Assembly: GCF_022605725.1 (NCBI RefSeq) | Contig: NC_065546.1 | Span: 33,600,227-33,664,226 of the forward strand | Source of the DNA: Anthonomus grandis grandis | Lineage: Eukaryota; Arthropoda; Insecta; Coleoptera; Curculionidae | Reading direction: 5' to 3' | Length of the DNA: 64,000 nt | Shown: in pieces, positions 22,842 through 35,500 of the stretch | Layout: every line of letters begins with the position of its first letter | How positions within the stretch are numbered: the stretch's first letter is position 1 | Translations under genes and position numbers: made by a program | The notes under the pieces: model-generated | What the model was told of the DNA's origin: nothing | Databases searched by the model: none | Seen by the model: only the letters and a program-made list of their open reading frames with translations

Positions 22842-23780
22842 GCCCGGAACGAATCATTAGACTGCCGAGACCCGTTTACATGCCCTCCAGACCAAATTTT
22901 CGCGATATGTTCACCGATTTTTGAGCTTTTTCAGCTTTATTATGAGTTTTTCACTTTTTTTCAAGTATGGTAACCTCAAAATACACGTCATTTAAACAAA
23001 CGTCAAAATATTTACACGGGACCAATTGGAACTTTGACATTACGTCAGCGATTACCAATCAGAGTTGGGAATCTGTTCATTATTGTTGTTAGCCAAGAAA
23101 CGTCATGTGGGCATTGTCGCTCTCTTTCTATCTTGTCTTAGTTTGGTAAAAGGGAGACAAAGACGGAATTAGCTGGGATATCTAAAGGTTAAGTATGCAG
23201 TTTGTCTTGGTTATTTTATAGAATGGACAGGGCCGTAGTAGAAAAAATATTATTATAAAATATAAACTAGAGATATTTAGGAAAAAAAATCATTGTGAAT
23301 TGTATTATAGAAATTAAATCTCCCTTCTTGAGGATTTTATTTGCATTTGTTTACTATGAGAAATTGCGATAAAAATTTGAGTAAAATATATTTTGGTAAA
23401 TATGTCGTAATTCATAAATCTCCTAAGAAATTTCGAGAAAAAAGTTCAATCCGAGAGAGCAGAAATGATTACTTTGTAACAGATAATTGTTCTCGATAAT
23501 CCCTAATTTTTGAATACCCCACATTAATATTTAAAATGATTATAGCTTAATATGCTATTTAATATAATTTTTTCTAACTTCTGTATTCATACGATCATAC
23601 GACTATCATAGTCGTATTATTATTGACCTATTGTTAATTATGTAGTTTTGAGATTTTGTAAATCCAAGTTATGTCCCTTTTTCATGTGTTTAAATGTATT
23701 TTAACCTTTTAACCTTGTCTGAGGCACTAGAACTTATAAGATGAATTGACGGAGCCTCTTAATTTGTTATCCCTGATGAT
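22842..23780. other. Upstream region of the TXNDC11 homologue
   Basis: The 350 bases beside the start codon are less AT-rich than the surroundings and probably hold the promoter and 5' UTR. I see no clear TATA box or initiator. From 23200 to 23780 nothing is recognised apart from an AT-rich tail that may belong to the LINE ending at 23781. Confidence 0.35.
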
Positions 23781-24285
23781 TTTTTTTTTTATGGTAAACA
23801 CAAGCACAAGAGGAAAGTCCTACGTCACTCTTGGAGTGGTGCTTGCTCGAAGATATTTGTGGGCATTTATCTTGAATCGCTGTAGGTTGTATGCCTCGAG
23901 AAATATGTGAGGTGGAAGCCCGTTCCACAAAGAAGATGTTCTCCAGATGAATGAGTCCCGATAGAGCGACGTCCTTGGGGTAGGCAGGTGGACTCGATGT
24001 TGATGAGCCGCAACTGCTAGACGCGTCCTTCTTGCCGGAACAGCCCTGGGTGGAATCAGGCCTGCCAGCTCAAAGGAGCACTTACCGTGATAATAACGGT
24101 AGAATAAACAGAGATCAGCCACCTTTCTCCTGTGCTCCAGACTATCCAGACTCTTTGTTAGTTCTGGTTTGTCGATAAGACGAATAGCTCTCTTCTGTAT
24201 AGAATCCAGCAGGTTTAAACTATGCTTGGGTGCAGAGCTCCAGATATGCGAGCAATACTCGAGGGAAGGGCGTCATACTGGTGAT
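23781..24285 (-). pseudogene. Non-LTR retrotransposon C-terminal fragment
   Basis: Minus-strand translation from about 24285 down reads APKHSLNLLDSIQKRAIRLI, then LEHRRKVADLCLFYRYYHG, PARRTRLAVAAHQH and RTSSLWNGLPPHIF, ending at 23819. This is the conserved post-RT block of insect LINEs. An A-run (minus strand) near 23790 marks a poly(A) tail. At its upstream edge it is fused to a different LINE fragment. Confidence 0.7.
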
Positions 24286-25900
24286 TGGAGAAAAGAATCC
24301 GTAATTAGCATGATGGAAAGGCAAACAACACACAGCAGGATTCTGACATCTATTATTGATATTGACCTTGAATAGTAGAATATTCAAAATATCAGGACAA
24401 TAAAAAATCCCATTTAATATGTTATAAAATGTGAGTAAATCTGATCGAGTTCTCATTGCTTTAAGACTATCGATATTAAATAAATCTTCTGTTATTTTAT
24501 AATTAATGGGAAAATTCTGGTAAATTTAAATGTCAGCTTTGAAAGCTATGAACGAAAAAATGCTTTTTAAACAATTTCAGTTGCTTCCACACGGTTAAAA
24601 TAAAATGAAGACCATACAGGTGAGGAATATGCCTCAGCATAAGCCCAGAATGAACAATTGAATAGTAGAGCATCTTAAAACAGCGAAACAGACAATTTAC
24701 CGGAGTTACGCACAATAAAACCAAGCATGCCCTTATTGACAATCTCAGCATAATAAGGCAGAAATGCCACTTTACTGTCCAGTAACATACCCAAGCCTCT
24801 AACAGTAGTAGCAGACTTGAGAAACAAGCCATTTATTGTGGAATGATGCACAGTTAATCTCAGGGAACGAGTAACGACCAAAAGAAATGCTAAAGCATCT
24901 TTTAATATTAAGCTCTAAACCATTATTTACTGAGCATAAAAAAACGTCACTATCAACATCAGCTTGTAAAAGTTGCACATCAATTGCGGATTTTATCACC
25001 TTGTACAATTTTAGGTCGTCTGCCAATAATAAAAATTCCGAATGATGTATAACACAATAACAAAGGTCATTAATAAATAGAATGAATAAAATAGACCCTG
25101 TGTAGGAACCCTAAGGCACACCGGAAAAAATTGAATTTCTTCAGAAATGATGGTATTTATAGGCACCAATTGAATAAGATTTGACAAAAATCCATCAATC
25201 CACTTCAAGAAACTATCGCCCAGACCCATAGCACGCAACTTCTGAATGAGATATCTATGGCTCACTCTGTCAAACGCCTTCGAGAAGTCAATATATCTTA
25301 CTATGGTTCTCAAAAGCATCCAACAAGTACTGCTGATACGTAAGCAAAGTAGTTACGGTAGATTTATTCTCAAAAAAACCGTATTGCTGATGTATAATTA
25401 TATTCCGACTACGCAATGAAACCTCTATGGCAAAAAGGCTATTAATAATTTTGGGTATTTCAGATTGAATGCTTACACCCCTGTAGTTGGCAATGCCATT
25501 TCTATCCCCACTCTTATATATCGAAGTCAGGAATCTGGAAAACATCCTGAATCAAACGAAAGGCAAAACAGATAATGTATGGGGTTTGGTTAAAGAACAC
25601 ACACAATTTTTTATAAGATAATGACATACCATAAGGTCCATACAAATATTTAGTTTTGAGATCTTCAGTCGATTTGAAAACATCAGTAAGAGATATGTTA
25701 ATAGAATCAAAATTAAGAATGTAACCAAAATTATAATTGGGTACTTACTGTACCTTCATGTTTTTTGTAAGTTGCTGAAAAATGATCAGCAATCAAATTA
25801 ACTATATCCTGACCGCCGTAGGACTTTGATCTTTGTAAATTGCTTACATCTTTCCAAAAGTTATTTAAAGGTATTAATTTTGGGCTATACATCATTATTC
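24286..25900 (-). pseudogene. Jockey-type non-LTR reverse transcriptase, decayed
   Basis: Minus strand, in order: FLTSIYKSGDRNGIANYRGV (RT block 1), HQQYGFFENKSTVTTLL, RYIDFSKAFDRVSHRYLIQK (motif A), RVPTQG (decayed SGVPQG), MADDLKLYKV (active site ADD), and RTRSDLLTFYNILNG with CCLPFHHANYGF at the C-terminus (24290-24456). The frames shift at least five times. The C-terminal part resembles that of the better-kept copy at 34583-36118. It ends where the fragment at 23781-24285 begins. Confidence 0.75.
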
Positions 25901-27335
25901 ATTTTAGCAAAGTAGAATTTATAGCAACCTGTAACCTTTCACCTACTTCTTAAAGTGGAAAATACTATGTAATCTATTTCAAGTATGGAAGTTTTATATT
26001 TTTTGTGTGCTCTTTTTTTTGTATAATTAATTTGTGTTTTAAAAAGAGGTTTACAAGAGACTCTTAGACCAACACCACACAGATACCTTAATGCTTTTTT
26101 CTGAATAGTAAAAATTATGTTAAGGAGTCCCTTGGAGCACAAACCCCAAAATGGCAACCCATAACGGATATGAGAGTCTATTAGGGCGAAATAAACAGAA
26201 CGAGCAAACAACCCCCCCAACTCATGCCTGGCAACCCTGACTGCAAAACAACCAGAAGAAAGTTTAGCAGCGAGGCCCAAAACGTGGTTGTCAAACCTTA
26301 AACTCTCATCAATGAAGAGGCCGAGAAATCGACAATAATCCCTACCATGTAGTGGGCTCTGCTCATCAAACAAAAAACCCTCTACATTACACTTAAAGCC
26401 CAGAACAAAAGTCTTATCGACATTGAATACAAGCTGATTGCCGATGCATCACTCTTTAATTTTGTGAAGGTCCTCTACTATGAGAGATCTGACTACTTTT
26501 TGATCTTTGTTATGCCACAGAATTGTAGTATCATCGGCAAACTGAACCACTAGTCCATGCAGTGATAGAGAGCTTAAGTCATTAACGTATAATTAAAATA
26601 AAATAGGACCCAACACTGACCCTTGAGGTACACCACATTTAAGATGTGCTATCCCTGACGAAAATTCAGATGCAACCACCCTCTGGGTGCGGCCAGACAG
26701 GTATGACTTCAACCACCCAAAGCCACTCCCCTAAATCCGTAAAAATCAAGCTTTCATAGCAGTATTCCATGATCCACACAATCGATCAGATCACAGAACA
26801 CCGCTGCTGCAGCCTCCTTGGAGTTCATAAATAGATATACACTCTCCAAGAATCTGAAAATGGCATTCTACGTGCCCCAGATGACTGAAATCCATACTGA
26901 TTAGGGGACAGCACATTGTATTTGGTCAAAAAAGAGACAATTCTATTTTTTGCAAGCTGCTTAAGAACCTTGGAGAGGGTAGACAAAATTGATATGGGAC
27001 GAAAGTTAGAGGGTCGGTCCAAGCTACCACCTTTATGAAGAGGGATAATCATAGCTTCCTTTAAACAGGATGGGAACTCGCCCTAAGGAAATGACTGATT
27101 GATTGCCCAAACCAAAGCACCTAAAGCGCTCGCAGGTAGAAGTGACAGCAGACGTGAAGAGATACCATCGGAACCCGAAGACCTATGATTATTCAAGCAC
27201 TGAATTGTTTCAAGGACCTCGGTGGCATCTACAGGGTGCAAAAATCTCATCCATTATTCTCTAAGAGACCAACATAAAAAATTGACGAAAAACAAAGAAA
27301 AACACAAAGTCACGGTCTCACAACATGTAATTAAA

Positions 27336-27379
27336 CGGGCTACACGTGTTTCGCTCTAGTTAGAGCATCATCAGGCCTT
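27336..27379 (-). ncRNA. Hammerhead-ribozyme-like motif, left arm
   Basis: Mirror copy of the motif in the right arm, on the minus strand. It has the same CTGATGA core, the same gctctaactagagc stem II, GAAAC and ACGTGTAGCC. No base of the core differs between the arms. Confidence 0.7.
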
Positions 27380-27493
27380 TAGAAGCCATCCACACACTTC
27401 ACAGTACATGATCTTCTTACTTCACATACTATGTAATCTATGTAATCTTCTTACTTCACATACTATGTACTGTGAAGTGTGTGGATGGCTTCT

Positions 27494-27540
27494 AAAGGCC
27501 TGATGATGCTCTAACTAGAGCGAAACACGTGTAGCCCATT
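27494..27540 (+). ncRNA. Hammerhead-ribozyme-like motif, right arm
   Basis: Core CTGATGA at 27500-27506, stem-II hairpin gctct/agagc at 27508-27521, GAAA at 27522-27525, and minimal stem III CAC/GTG (27526-27531). The cleavage triplet is GTA (27531-27533), and a 3-bp stem I forms between ggc (27497-27499) and gcc (27534-27536). All conserved core bases of a type I hammerhead are present. The very short stem III is like those reported in Penelope-like elements, which may work as dimers. Confidence 0.7.
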
Positions 27541-27599
27541 TACTTACATTTTGTGAGACCGTGACTTTGTGTTTTTCTTTGTTTTTCATCTACAGAGTG

Positions 27600-27869
27600 G
27601 AAAAAGAATGATTGGTTGATAGCATTCCGATTAAGATACTTGTGAGAGTTGTTTTTCGCTCATTATGATTGAGTAATGTAATTGTTTTTACGTGTTTTTT
27701 AGATGTAAATATTTAGTTTTATATATGTAAGGTCCATTTAACTTTAAGTAAACAAATTTATCTTGTTATTGTTAAGTCATTTATTTTTTTGTTAACATTG
27801 TTTCACGCCCTTACGGGCTTTTGTATTTTGAAAGGAATTTAATAAATATTATTATTATTTACAGCCAGT
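27600..27869. other. Junction between two LINE copies
   Basis: Contains cgcccttacgggcttttg and aatttaataaatattattattatt at 27837-27856. It could be the 3' UTR of a plus-strand element ending in ATT repeats, or the TAA-repeat target beside the minus-strand R4-like element. I cannot decide between them. Confidence 0.35.
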
Positions 27870-30800
27870 TAAGGCTCGCACTCCCTCTCAGGGGGGGGGG
27901 GAGGATCATTTACTTATCCCAGATACCTCCGATATCAAAAGGATTAAGCTCTGTGGTCTATGGGGGGCCTTTTCGGTACCCTTAAGTGACCTGAAATGTA
28001 GAGTTATCTCCTAGGAATTTTCGGGTGCTGCGAGCAGTTGCCAGTAGTACTGCCTTTTGCATGTGCTTATATAGATGTTCGCCAGTTCCTAGTTGTTTAA
28101 GGTATTCCAGTAGACTCTTTGGTATTACACCCGTTGTCGATATAACAATTGGGATGGTCTGAACATTATCCATTCTCCATTGCCTTCCGATTTGAATTTC
28201 TAGATCTCTGTATTTGGCGGTTTTCTCAGTGTGTTTCTCTTGCAGATTATTGTTGTTCGGTATGGCTACGTCAATTAGAGTTGTTTTCATGATTTTGGCT
28301 GATCTCATTAGGATGCCGCCCATGAAGGGGCTTCTCCATCCAGATGCGGAGTTTTTCCTGGTCCGTATGATGGTAGCTGCGCGCTTCCTCGCTCTTAAGT
28401 TGTAGAGGAGTAGAATCGTCTATTTGATTTATTGCGCGATGCAGCGTGGAATTTTCTCCTTGCCTGTAAAAATAGGATCTTAAGTTAGTGATTTGTTTTT
28501 CAAGTTGTTTACCCAGATCTATTAATCCTCTTCCTCCAAGGTGGCGAAGAAGCATTGTTCTTTCAGTGGCACTTCGAGGGTGGTGGTTGTGCGTTTTAGT
28601 AAGTAGGGTCCTCACTTTTCTTTGTAGCCTTTCTATGTCTGTCATACTCCAATTAATTACCCCAAAAGAATAACGAAGAGCTGAACATGCGTAGGAGTTA
28701 AGTGCCTTAAATATAATTTTGCTGTTGAGATTGGTTCTCAAAACTTGTCTTACCCTTTTTACAAACTCGTTAGTCAGTTTGCATTTCATTGTTTGTTGTT
28801 CAATCGTTTGTGATTGTTTCATCCCCAAGTATTTGTAAATTTCGTGTTCGCCCATGGCCTCGATGGTCTGGAAATTCTGCATCTGATATTCTCCTGGCTG
28901 AATTTTTCCTCGGATTATATTGAGAGTACGGCATTTATCTAGTCCAAATTGCATGCCGATGTCGTTGGAGAACTCTTCTACTATATGCAGCATTTGGTTT
29001 AGCTGGTTCCTAGTTGCAGCCATTATTTTTAAATCATCCATATACAGTAAGTGATTTAACTTTGCAATCTCGGTGTTATTATCTCGGATGCTAAACCCAT
29101 AGTTGGTAGAGTTAAGACGGTTCGAAAGAGGGTTCATAGCAAGGCAGAATCATAATGGGCTCAGTGAGTCCCCTTGGAAGATTCCTGTTCGAATTGGAAT
29201 GTTGTTTGTACTTACTGCGCTTTTACCCTGTACTTTGAGCTGGATCGTTGTTCTCTAACTTGTCATAGCACTCTCTAGAAAAGACAACGTATTACCATCA
29301 ACTTTATACACTTTTAAAATGTTTATAAGCCATTCGTGTGGTACTGAGTCGAAGGCTTTCTTATAGTCGACGTAGGCAGTAAAAATATTTCTCTTGTTGT
29401 GATATGCCTGGTTGTTGATGACAGAGTCGATAATAAGTTGTTCTTTACAGCCCATAGAACCTTTAGCGCATCTTTTTTGTTGTGCGGCTATGATGTTGTT
29501 TTCCTCACAGTGTTGATAAATGCGCTGTGTTAAACATGAAGTGATAATTTTATACAAAGTAGGTAGGCACGTTACCGGTCGGTACTTAGACGGATCTTGT
29601 GTGTTGTTCTGGTCTTTAGGCAGTAGATAGGTTACTCCTTGCGTGGGTTAAGAATAACGTGGTTAATTAAATCTGAGAGTTTAGGATGCATACTCCGTAG
29701 TTTCTTTAGCCAAACGTTATGAACTCCATCTGGTCCAATGATTTCCAATTATGCAGTTTTTGGATAATCTGGTTTACTTCCTCGATAATGAATGGTCGAT
29801 GTTCCATCTGGCTATATTTATTACTGTTTTGTTTCTCTTCAGTAACCCAGCTTGCGTTGATATTGCATGTTGTTTGAGTTGCAAGTTGTTTGGCCCAAAA
29901 ATCTTGAATTTGTTCTTTCGTGGGGTATTGCTTATCTGGGTGATCTGATTTTGAATTTAGCTCTCTATAAAATTGTTTTTCGGCCTTTTCAAAACGAAGA
30001 TTGTCACGTTTTCGGTTATTATTGGTCTTGTATCTTCGTAGGCGCCCTGAAAATAAGGAAAGTTTCTGTTTTAGAGTATCCAGGCATTGTTGAGCTGTAT
30101 TATTTTCTGGTTCATGCCGAGTGTGGATGTTGTTTCTCTGCAAAATTTCATCAACTTTCTGTTTTAGTCTATTTGTTCGTGTACCCCTCAGATATTCTGT
30201 TAGTTGGCCGATATCTTTTCGAAACCTCTGAATTTTTCGTTGAAGTCTGGTCTCCCATGGCGGTATCGGGAGCTCGGTTCTTGCAGAGTCATTGTGGGTC
30301 CTTATCTTAATCTTCATGGTTTTAGCAACGGCAGTTGCTGCGCTATATACTAAAAGGTGAAGAGATTGCATGTTATTAATATTTAAAAGATAAGGTGGAA
30401 GAATTTTGGCGTTTAAAAGTTCCATAATTTGACCTAGTTTTTTTGAAGAGTTTACTTTTGGAAGTTTGGGTCTTATCAGTGGGTTGGTTTCCTCAAATTC
30501 TAGCATCGCACTTGCCATTTCTGCAGATAGTTCGTGATATAGCTCAGAATTGTCCTGTTGGGTGTTTTCAGTAGTGTTAGGTTCCTGTGTGTTATTTAAT
30601 ACGTTTTCTATTACAGGTTGCTCCTCATCTGGTTCATTGTTAGCGGGGTCTTGTTCGTTGTTAATTTGCGCATTGTATTTCTTCTTTAATGGTATTGAGT
30701 CTTGTCTCTGGAATTAGATGATTACGCATTATTACCCGATACTAGTCTGCTACTCTCTGTTCGGTGACTTGGAGATGTGGATAGATTCTCCTAAATTCGG

Positions 30801-31200
30801 CATGTAAAGGTTGTCTGTAGCCGATCATTTCTCGTCCCAGGTTGGTCACTTTATAAAAGCTGCGCATGACGGTTTCATTCATCGCAGATGTCCATTTCAT
30901 GCGCTGTCTTTATGGTCCCGCCTGGGTGAGCGCTGGCTGAATTTCCTGCGTAGCACCTTCAGCGAGGGGGGCTCGTGATGGTGTTGGGCCCTTCTGGTCG
31001 TTTTGTTGTTGAAGAGAAGGAACTGTAGTTTCTTGAATGACCGGTTAACTCCTTGCCACCAGGCAGCGACCTTTCTCCGAGGCATCTTCCGCTTCGTGTC
31101 TCCATTTCCATAGGTGTACCACCATTTAACCCTGGTGGTCCAGGTTGTTCTTTTAGTCGCCTTTTACGACAGGTAGAACGTACCAGGAGGCTATTCTACC
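27870..31200 (-). mobile_element. R2/R4-type non-LTR retrotransposon, single-ORF, decayed
   Basis: Minus-strand element of about 3.3 kb. Its 3' end meets a short TAA repeat (27845-27856), which recalls the TAA-repeat target of Dong/R4-clade elements (family knowledge; not proven here). The 5' end is near 31200, within a GC-richer stretch containing gtcgccttttacgacaggta, a sequence I associate with 5' ends of insect LINEs. The coding region is described separately. Confidence 0.6.
27982..30900 (-). pseudogene. R2/R4-type ORF: RT plus restriction-like endonuclease remnants
   Basis: From 30900 down: MKWTSAMNETVMRSFYKVTN and the block TEQRVAD then YRVIMRNHLIP. The frame 30518-29706 then has PIPPWETRLQRKIQRFRKDI. 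The RT shows TAYVDYKKAFDSVPHEWL (motif A) and HLLYMDDLKIMAA (active site MDD), then HPRSATERTMLLRHLGGRGL and WMEKPLHGRHP. The last part reads LIDVAIPNNNNLQEKH and VIPKSLLEYLKQLG, the end of the restriction-like nuclease domain. The zinc-finger stretch normally between HGRHP and the nuclease is missing, so there is an internal deletion near 28300. Several stops. Confidence 0.75.
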
Positions 31201-31660
31201 CCCGGTAGAATAAAAATTCTGTTAAAATTTTTGGTAGCATTTATAGCCTAAGATAATAAGAAAGTTTTACGTAAATTTTGAAGAATGTAGCATAATTTTC
31301 TTTCAAAAAATATCCACTAGAAAGTGTAGTATTTTATTTAAGAAAAAAAAATTACACTTTGCATCGAGAATTTACCTATGGTTACAACTATTTGCGGGAC
31401 TTTTGCCATTACAAACGTAACACTATTGTGTTGAGCATGTATTTTGCCTAAAAAGTTAAAAAAATATACAGCGGATTTTCTGGAAACTGCCTTTTAAACC
31501 ACTAAGGTCTACATTTTGAAGAAAAACAGAAAAAATTAAATATGTCGAAAACTATCAACTTTTGCATAATACATATTAGGGTTCAATTTACTTCTTACCC
31601 CTCCCCTATCACATCTCCAAAGGAATGTATCGAATTACCAGTAACCCTGTATATATATAT
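31201..31660. other. Spacer, possible transposon end near 31640
   Basis: No coding motif. The end cagtaaccctgtata at 31639-31653 resembles the CCCTGTA end of Tc1/mariner-like elements in this window, but no matching left end was found. Confidence 0.3.
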
Positions 31661-31662
31661 TA

Positions 31663-32525
<863 letters not shown>

Positions 32526-35500
32526 ATGTCCAATGTACCGCCAAAGTTTTATCGGTTGTGTCGATTGTGCTTATCCTGCGATAAAACTTGCGTGCCCAAT
32601 ACGAACGAACAGATAACCAGGAAAATCCTCTATTGCTTGTCAATATCGGTAAGAGATGATTCATCTTTGTGATAAGTCATGATTCTGTTTTTAGTTCTTA
32701 TCTTAACCTAAAATCAGCCATGTAGTCTTTTGTTTTCTTGTCGCTCGTCTTGTCAGTCGGGTTAACTCGAGCTGCATGGCCGACTATTTTTAAACCATTT
32801 TATAAATAATTCCTTGTGTGTTATTTTTTTTTTTGTTTTTAAAACATCTGCCTGGCGTGGGCCCCCCTTTGTAATCTCTGATTACAGCCGTCCAGTTATA
32901 AAATTGATAATGATTCTTTTGACTGGCGTCGCACATAAATCAACTGGTTTACTGGGAATAGAAAGTTTGGCAAGATACATTACGAGATAAGATGGTTCTA
33001 AAATGATAACAGGGCCGTTCTTTGTGTTATGGCAAGGAGCGAGTTCGGTCTCCGTTGGTTGCCGCTCACCTCGCTTGAATGTAAAATTCCCAGGACCGGT
33101 TTCTTATCAGTTTTTATTTATAATTATGTTATGCTGAGGTTGTTATTATAAAAGCGGATTTTGATTTTAATTCGGGTTATTGTTGCTTAATAATATCTAT
33201 AAAAAATTCCACCTTGGCAATCGTTTTCCTATGAAGCTATATTTTTGCTTGATTGACTTGATATTTACAACTTATTAATTATTAACTGAGAACATTATGA
33301 TTCAATTGTTTTTTTTTACAAGTCAGACGTAATCGTAAAATAATGACAGTTAACTGTCAAAAATATTTTTGAATTCTCACACTATTGTCCCTTTAATGTA
33401 AATTTGGCATCATCTAACTAGTTTTTATAACACCAATAAGATTTTCTGAGAAGATATTTGTATAGATTTTAAATTGATGATTTCATGGTTTAAATAGCTA
33501 CGTTTACAACGCAAGGATGTATTAGGTCCACGGATTAAATGATAGACTATTTTTATTTAGTACAGCAAACAGGGCTGTACAAGGATTGATTTTGAGGGTT
33601 AAATTAGTGCAGGATTAGCTCTAGGATCAAAATGTCAGTTGAAGGGAGTTTATCAGTTTAGACAAAGAATTATAGGACATAACCTCTAAATATTTAAAAG
33701 TGTTATTGTTTAAAAATAAAAATAAATTAATAAATTTTTTTCAAGGCTTAAGCTTGTCCTTTTCTTCATCTTCTTCATTTATTTTTGTGTTCAAAAATAA
33801 GAGCCTCCTAAGCTAACATCCAATAAAATGTCAAACTTGTCATTTTGTTACTTCTGTAAAATTTGGGTATTTTTAAAATTAAACTTACATGAGTATTGAC
33901 AATGCATTTCATTCAGCGAGCTCCACCATGTATACAGCAAGAGATTGAGAGTACCATGAAACAAAAATGTTTACGATTTACTGTATTGACCCATCTAATA
34001 AAGATTAAGTTTACTCACCGGGGAACCTCGGTCCAAGGTGTTTACACCGAAAAAAAAAAAAATTTAATCTACCTTGTTTGGGTAGCATCAAGATCGCTCG
34101 TCAAATTTTACTGAGCTGCCATTTACACCTTAGTCCTTGTGGCCTCATTTGATCCAAGTATTAAATATTTGGTTATTATTCCCCAACAGGAAACAAATCC
34201 TAATAATAGGACAAATATTAAAACATTGACATATATTAGTAAAATTATAATGTAGGTAACAAATAACAAACTTTGATAGGCTAATCTGATGCTTCCCAAA
34301 CAGGGTACATGACATTTATTTTTTTCTCATTTAAAAACATCTTATTATTTACGGGATCAACCCCATTACAACAGTAAATTAAATACAAAATCAATTGAAC
34401 CTAACCAACTTAACAGTAAAATACTAACTATTAAGCAGTAATAAAGCCTACTTATAAATGTAAAATGCCGAAAATAGTTTTATAACTTAAATCAATATAA
34501 CAGAATTCTAAAAATACTAAAAACATACCCTACTAAAGTATAATATTCAGTATTGCACTAAAAAAAAAAAAAAAAAAAAAAATTAAGCAATTTCTCTTAT
34601 TTGACTCTTAAATCTAGATAAGGAAATGCCCAAAATTTCAACCTCCCTAGTATTGACAATTCTTAGAGTTCTTTCAATAGGAGCATGTAATGCATAATTG
34701 GCGCTATGAAATGGTAATGAAAAGACACGATACTGCCTTAAATTCCTAGATGGAATATTAAATTGTATTGTCATCAGAAGTTCTGGACAAATTATATGAC
34801 CATTCAATAATTTATACAAAAAAATTAAATCTGCATATATCCGTCTTTGTCTCAATGTCTTCATATCAAGCATTTCTAAAACAATATCATAAACATGATC
34901 ATCCGGAATTCTTATTCAAAGTTTATAGAGACAAAACCTAATAAATTTGTTCTGAACTCTTTCCAAGGACAAGCAATTATTCATGTAAAAGGGCGACCAT
35001 ATCACTGAGCCATATTCCAGCAATGAAACAACCAATGACATGTATAACCTCTTACAGGTCTCTATAGAAAATTCTTTACAGTTCCTTAGTACAAAACCCA
35101 GATTCTTAGAGGATTTGAGAACAATATTGTTTATGTGTGCATTAAAGTTTAAATGAACATCAAAAGAGATACCAAGATCTTTAACTATGCTGCAATATTG
35201 AAGTGTACTTCCTTGAATGTTATATGAAGTGACAACCTTTTTAGTTCGCTTGAGAAAACTTATATAATTGCATTTGCTTACATTCAAAAACAAATTGTTG
35301 TTAACACACCACTCATTCAATCTATCCAAATCACTTTGCAACAAAATCTGATCAAGTATTGATAAAATCTCTCTAAAAAACTTCAAATCATCAGCAAATA
35401 AAAGGAAGTCACTGTTCTCAAAACAGGCACCAATATCATTCACAAAAATATTAAAGAGCAAAGGTGAACAGTGCCCACCTTGTGGAACACCTGAAGTGAC

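Larger units (their letters stand above)
27239..27586. mobile_element. Fold-back element with two hammerhead-like arms
   Basis: The two arms (about 27272-27405 and 27460-27586) are near-perfect reverse complements around a short centre. They share fragments such as cacaaagtcacggtctcaca and ccacacacttcacagtacat. The whole is flanked by catctacagggtg (27226-27238) and catctacagagtg (27587-27599), a 13-bp target duplication with one change. The insertion breaks a LINE frame that reads through cleanly if it is removed. Each arm holds a hammerhead-like motif. The length and motif suggest a Penelope-like tail or a retrozyme-like unit; no protein is encoded. Confidence 0.8.
25939..27680 (-). pseudogene. 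LINE with SCKPLF-type C-terminus, interrupted by a fold-back insertion
   Basis: On the minus strand the frame before the RT reads VDATEVLETIQCLNNHRSSG. It is cut at 27239-27586 by a fold-back element, then continues AMIIPLHKGGSLDRPSNFRP and TKYNVLSPNQYGFQSSGARR. The post-RT part (26373 down) reads DYCRFLGLFIDESLRFDNHV, SSGCFAVRVARHELGGLFAR, YFALIDSHIRYGLPFWGLCS and VSCKPLF. The same family occurs as the plus-strand copy at 41380-47170. Stops are present between motifs. The clade is probably Jockey-like but not resolved. Confidence 0.75.

Noticed and set aside
27837..27869. Proof of R4-type target specificity from the TAA repeat
   Set aside because: One site with three repeat units is too little; kept only as a suggestion.
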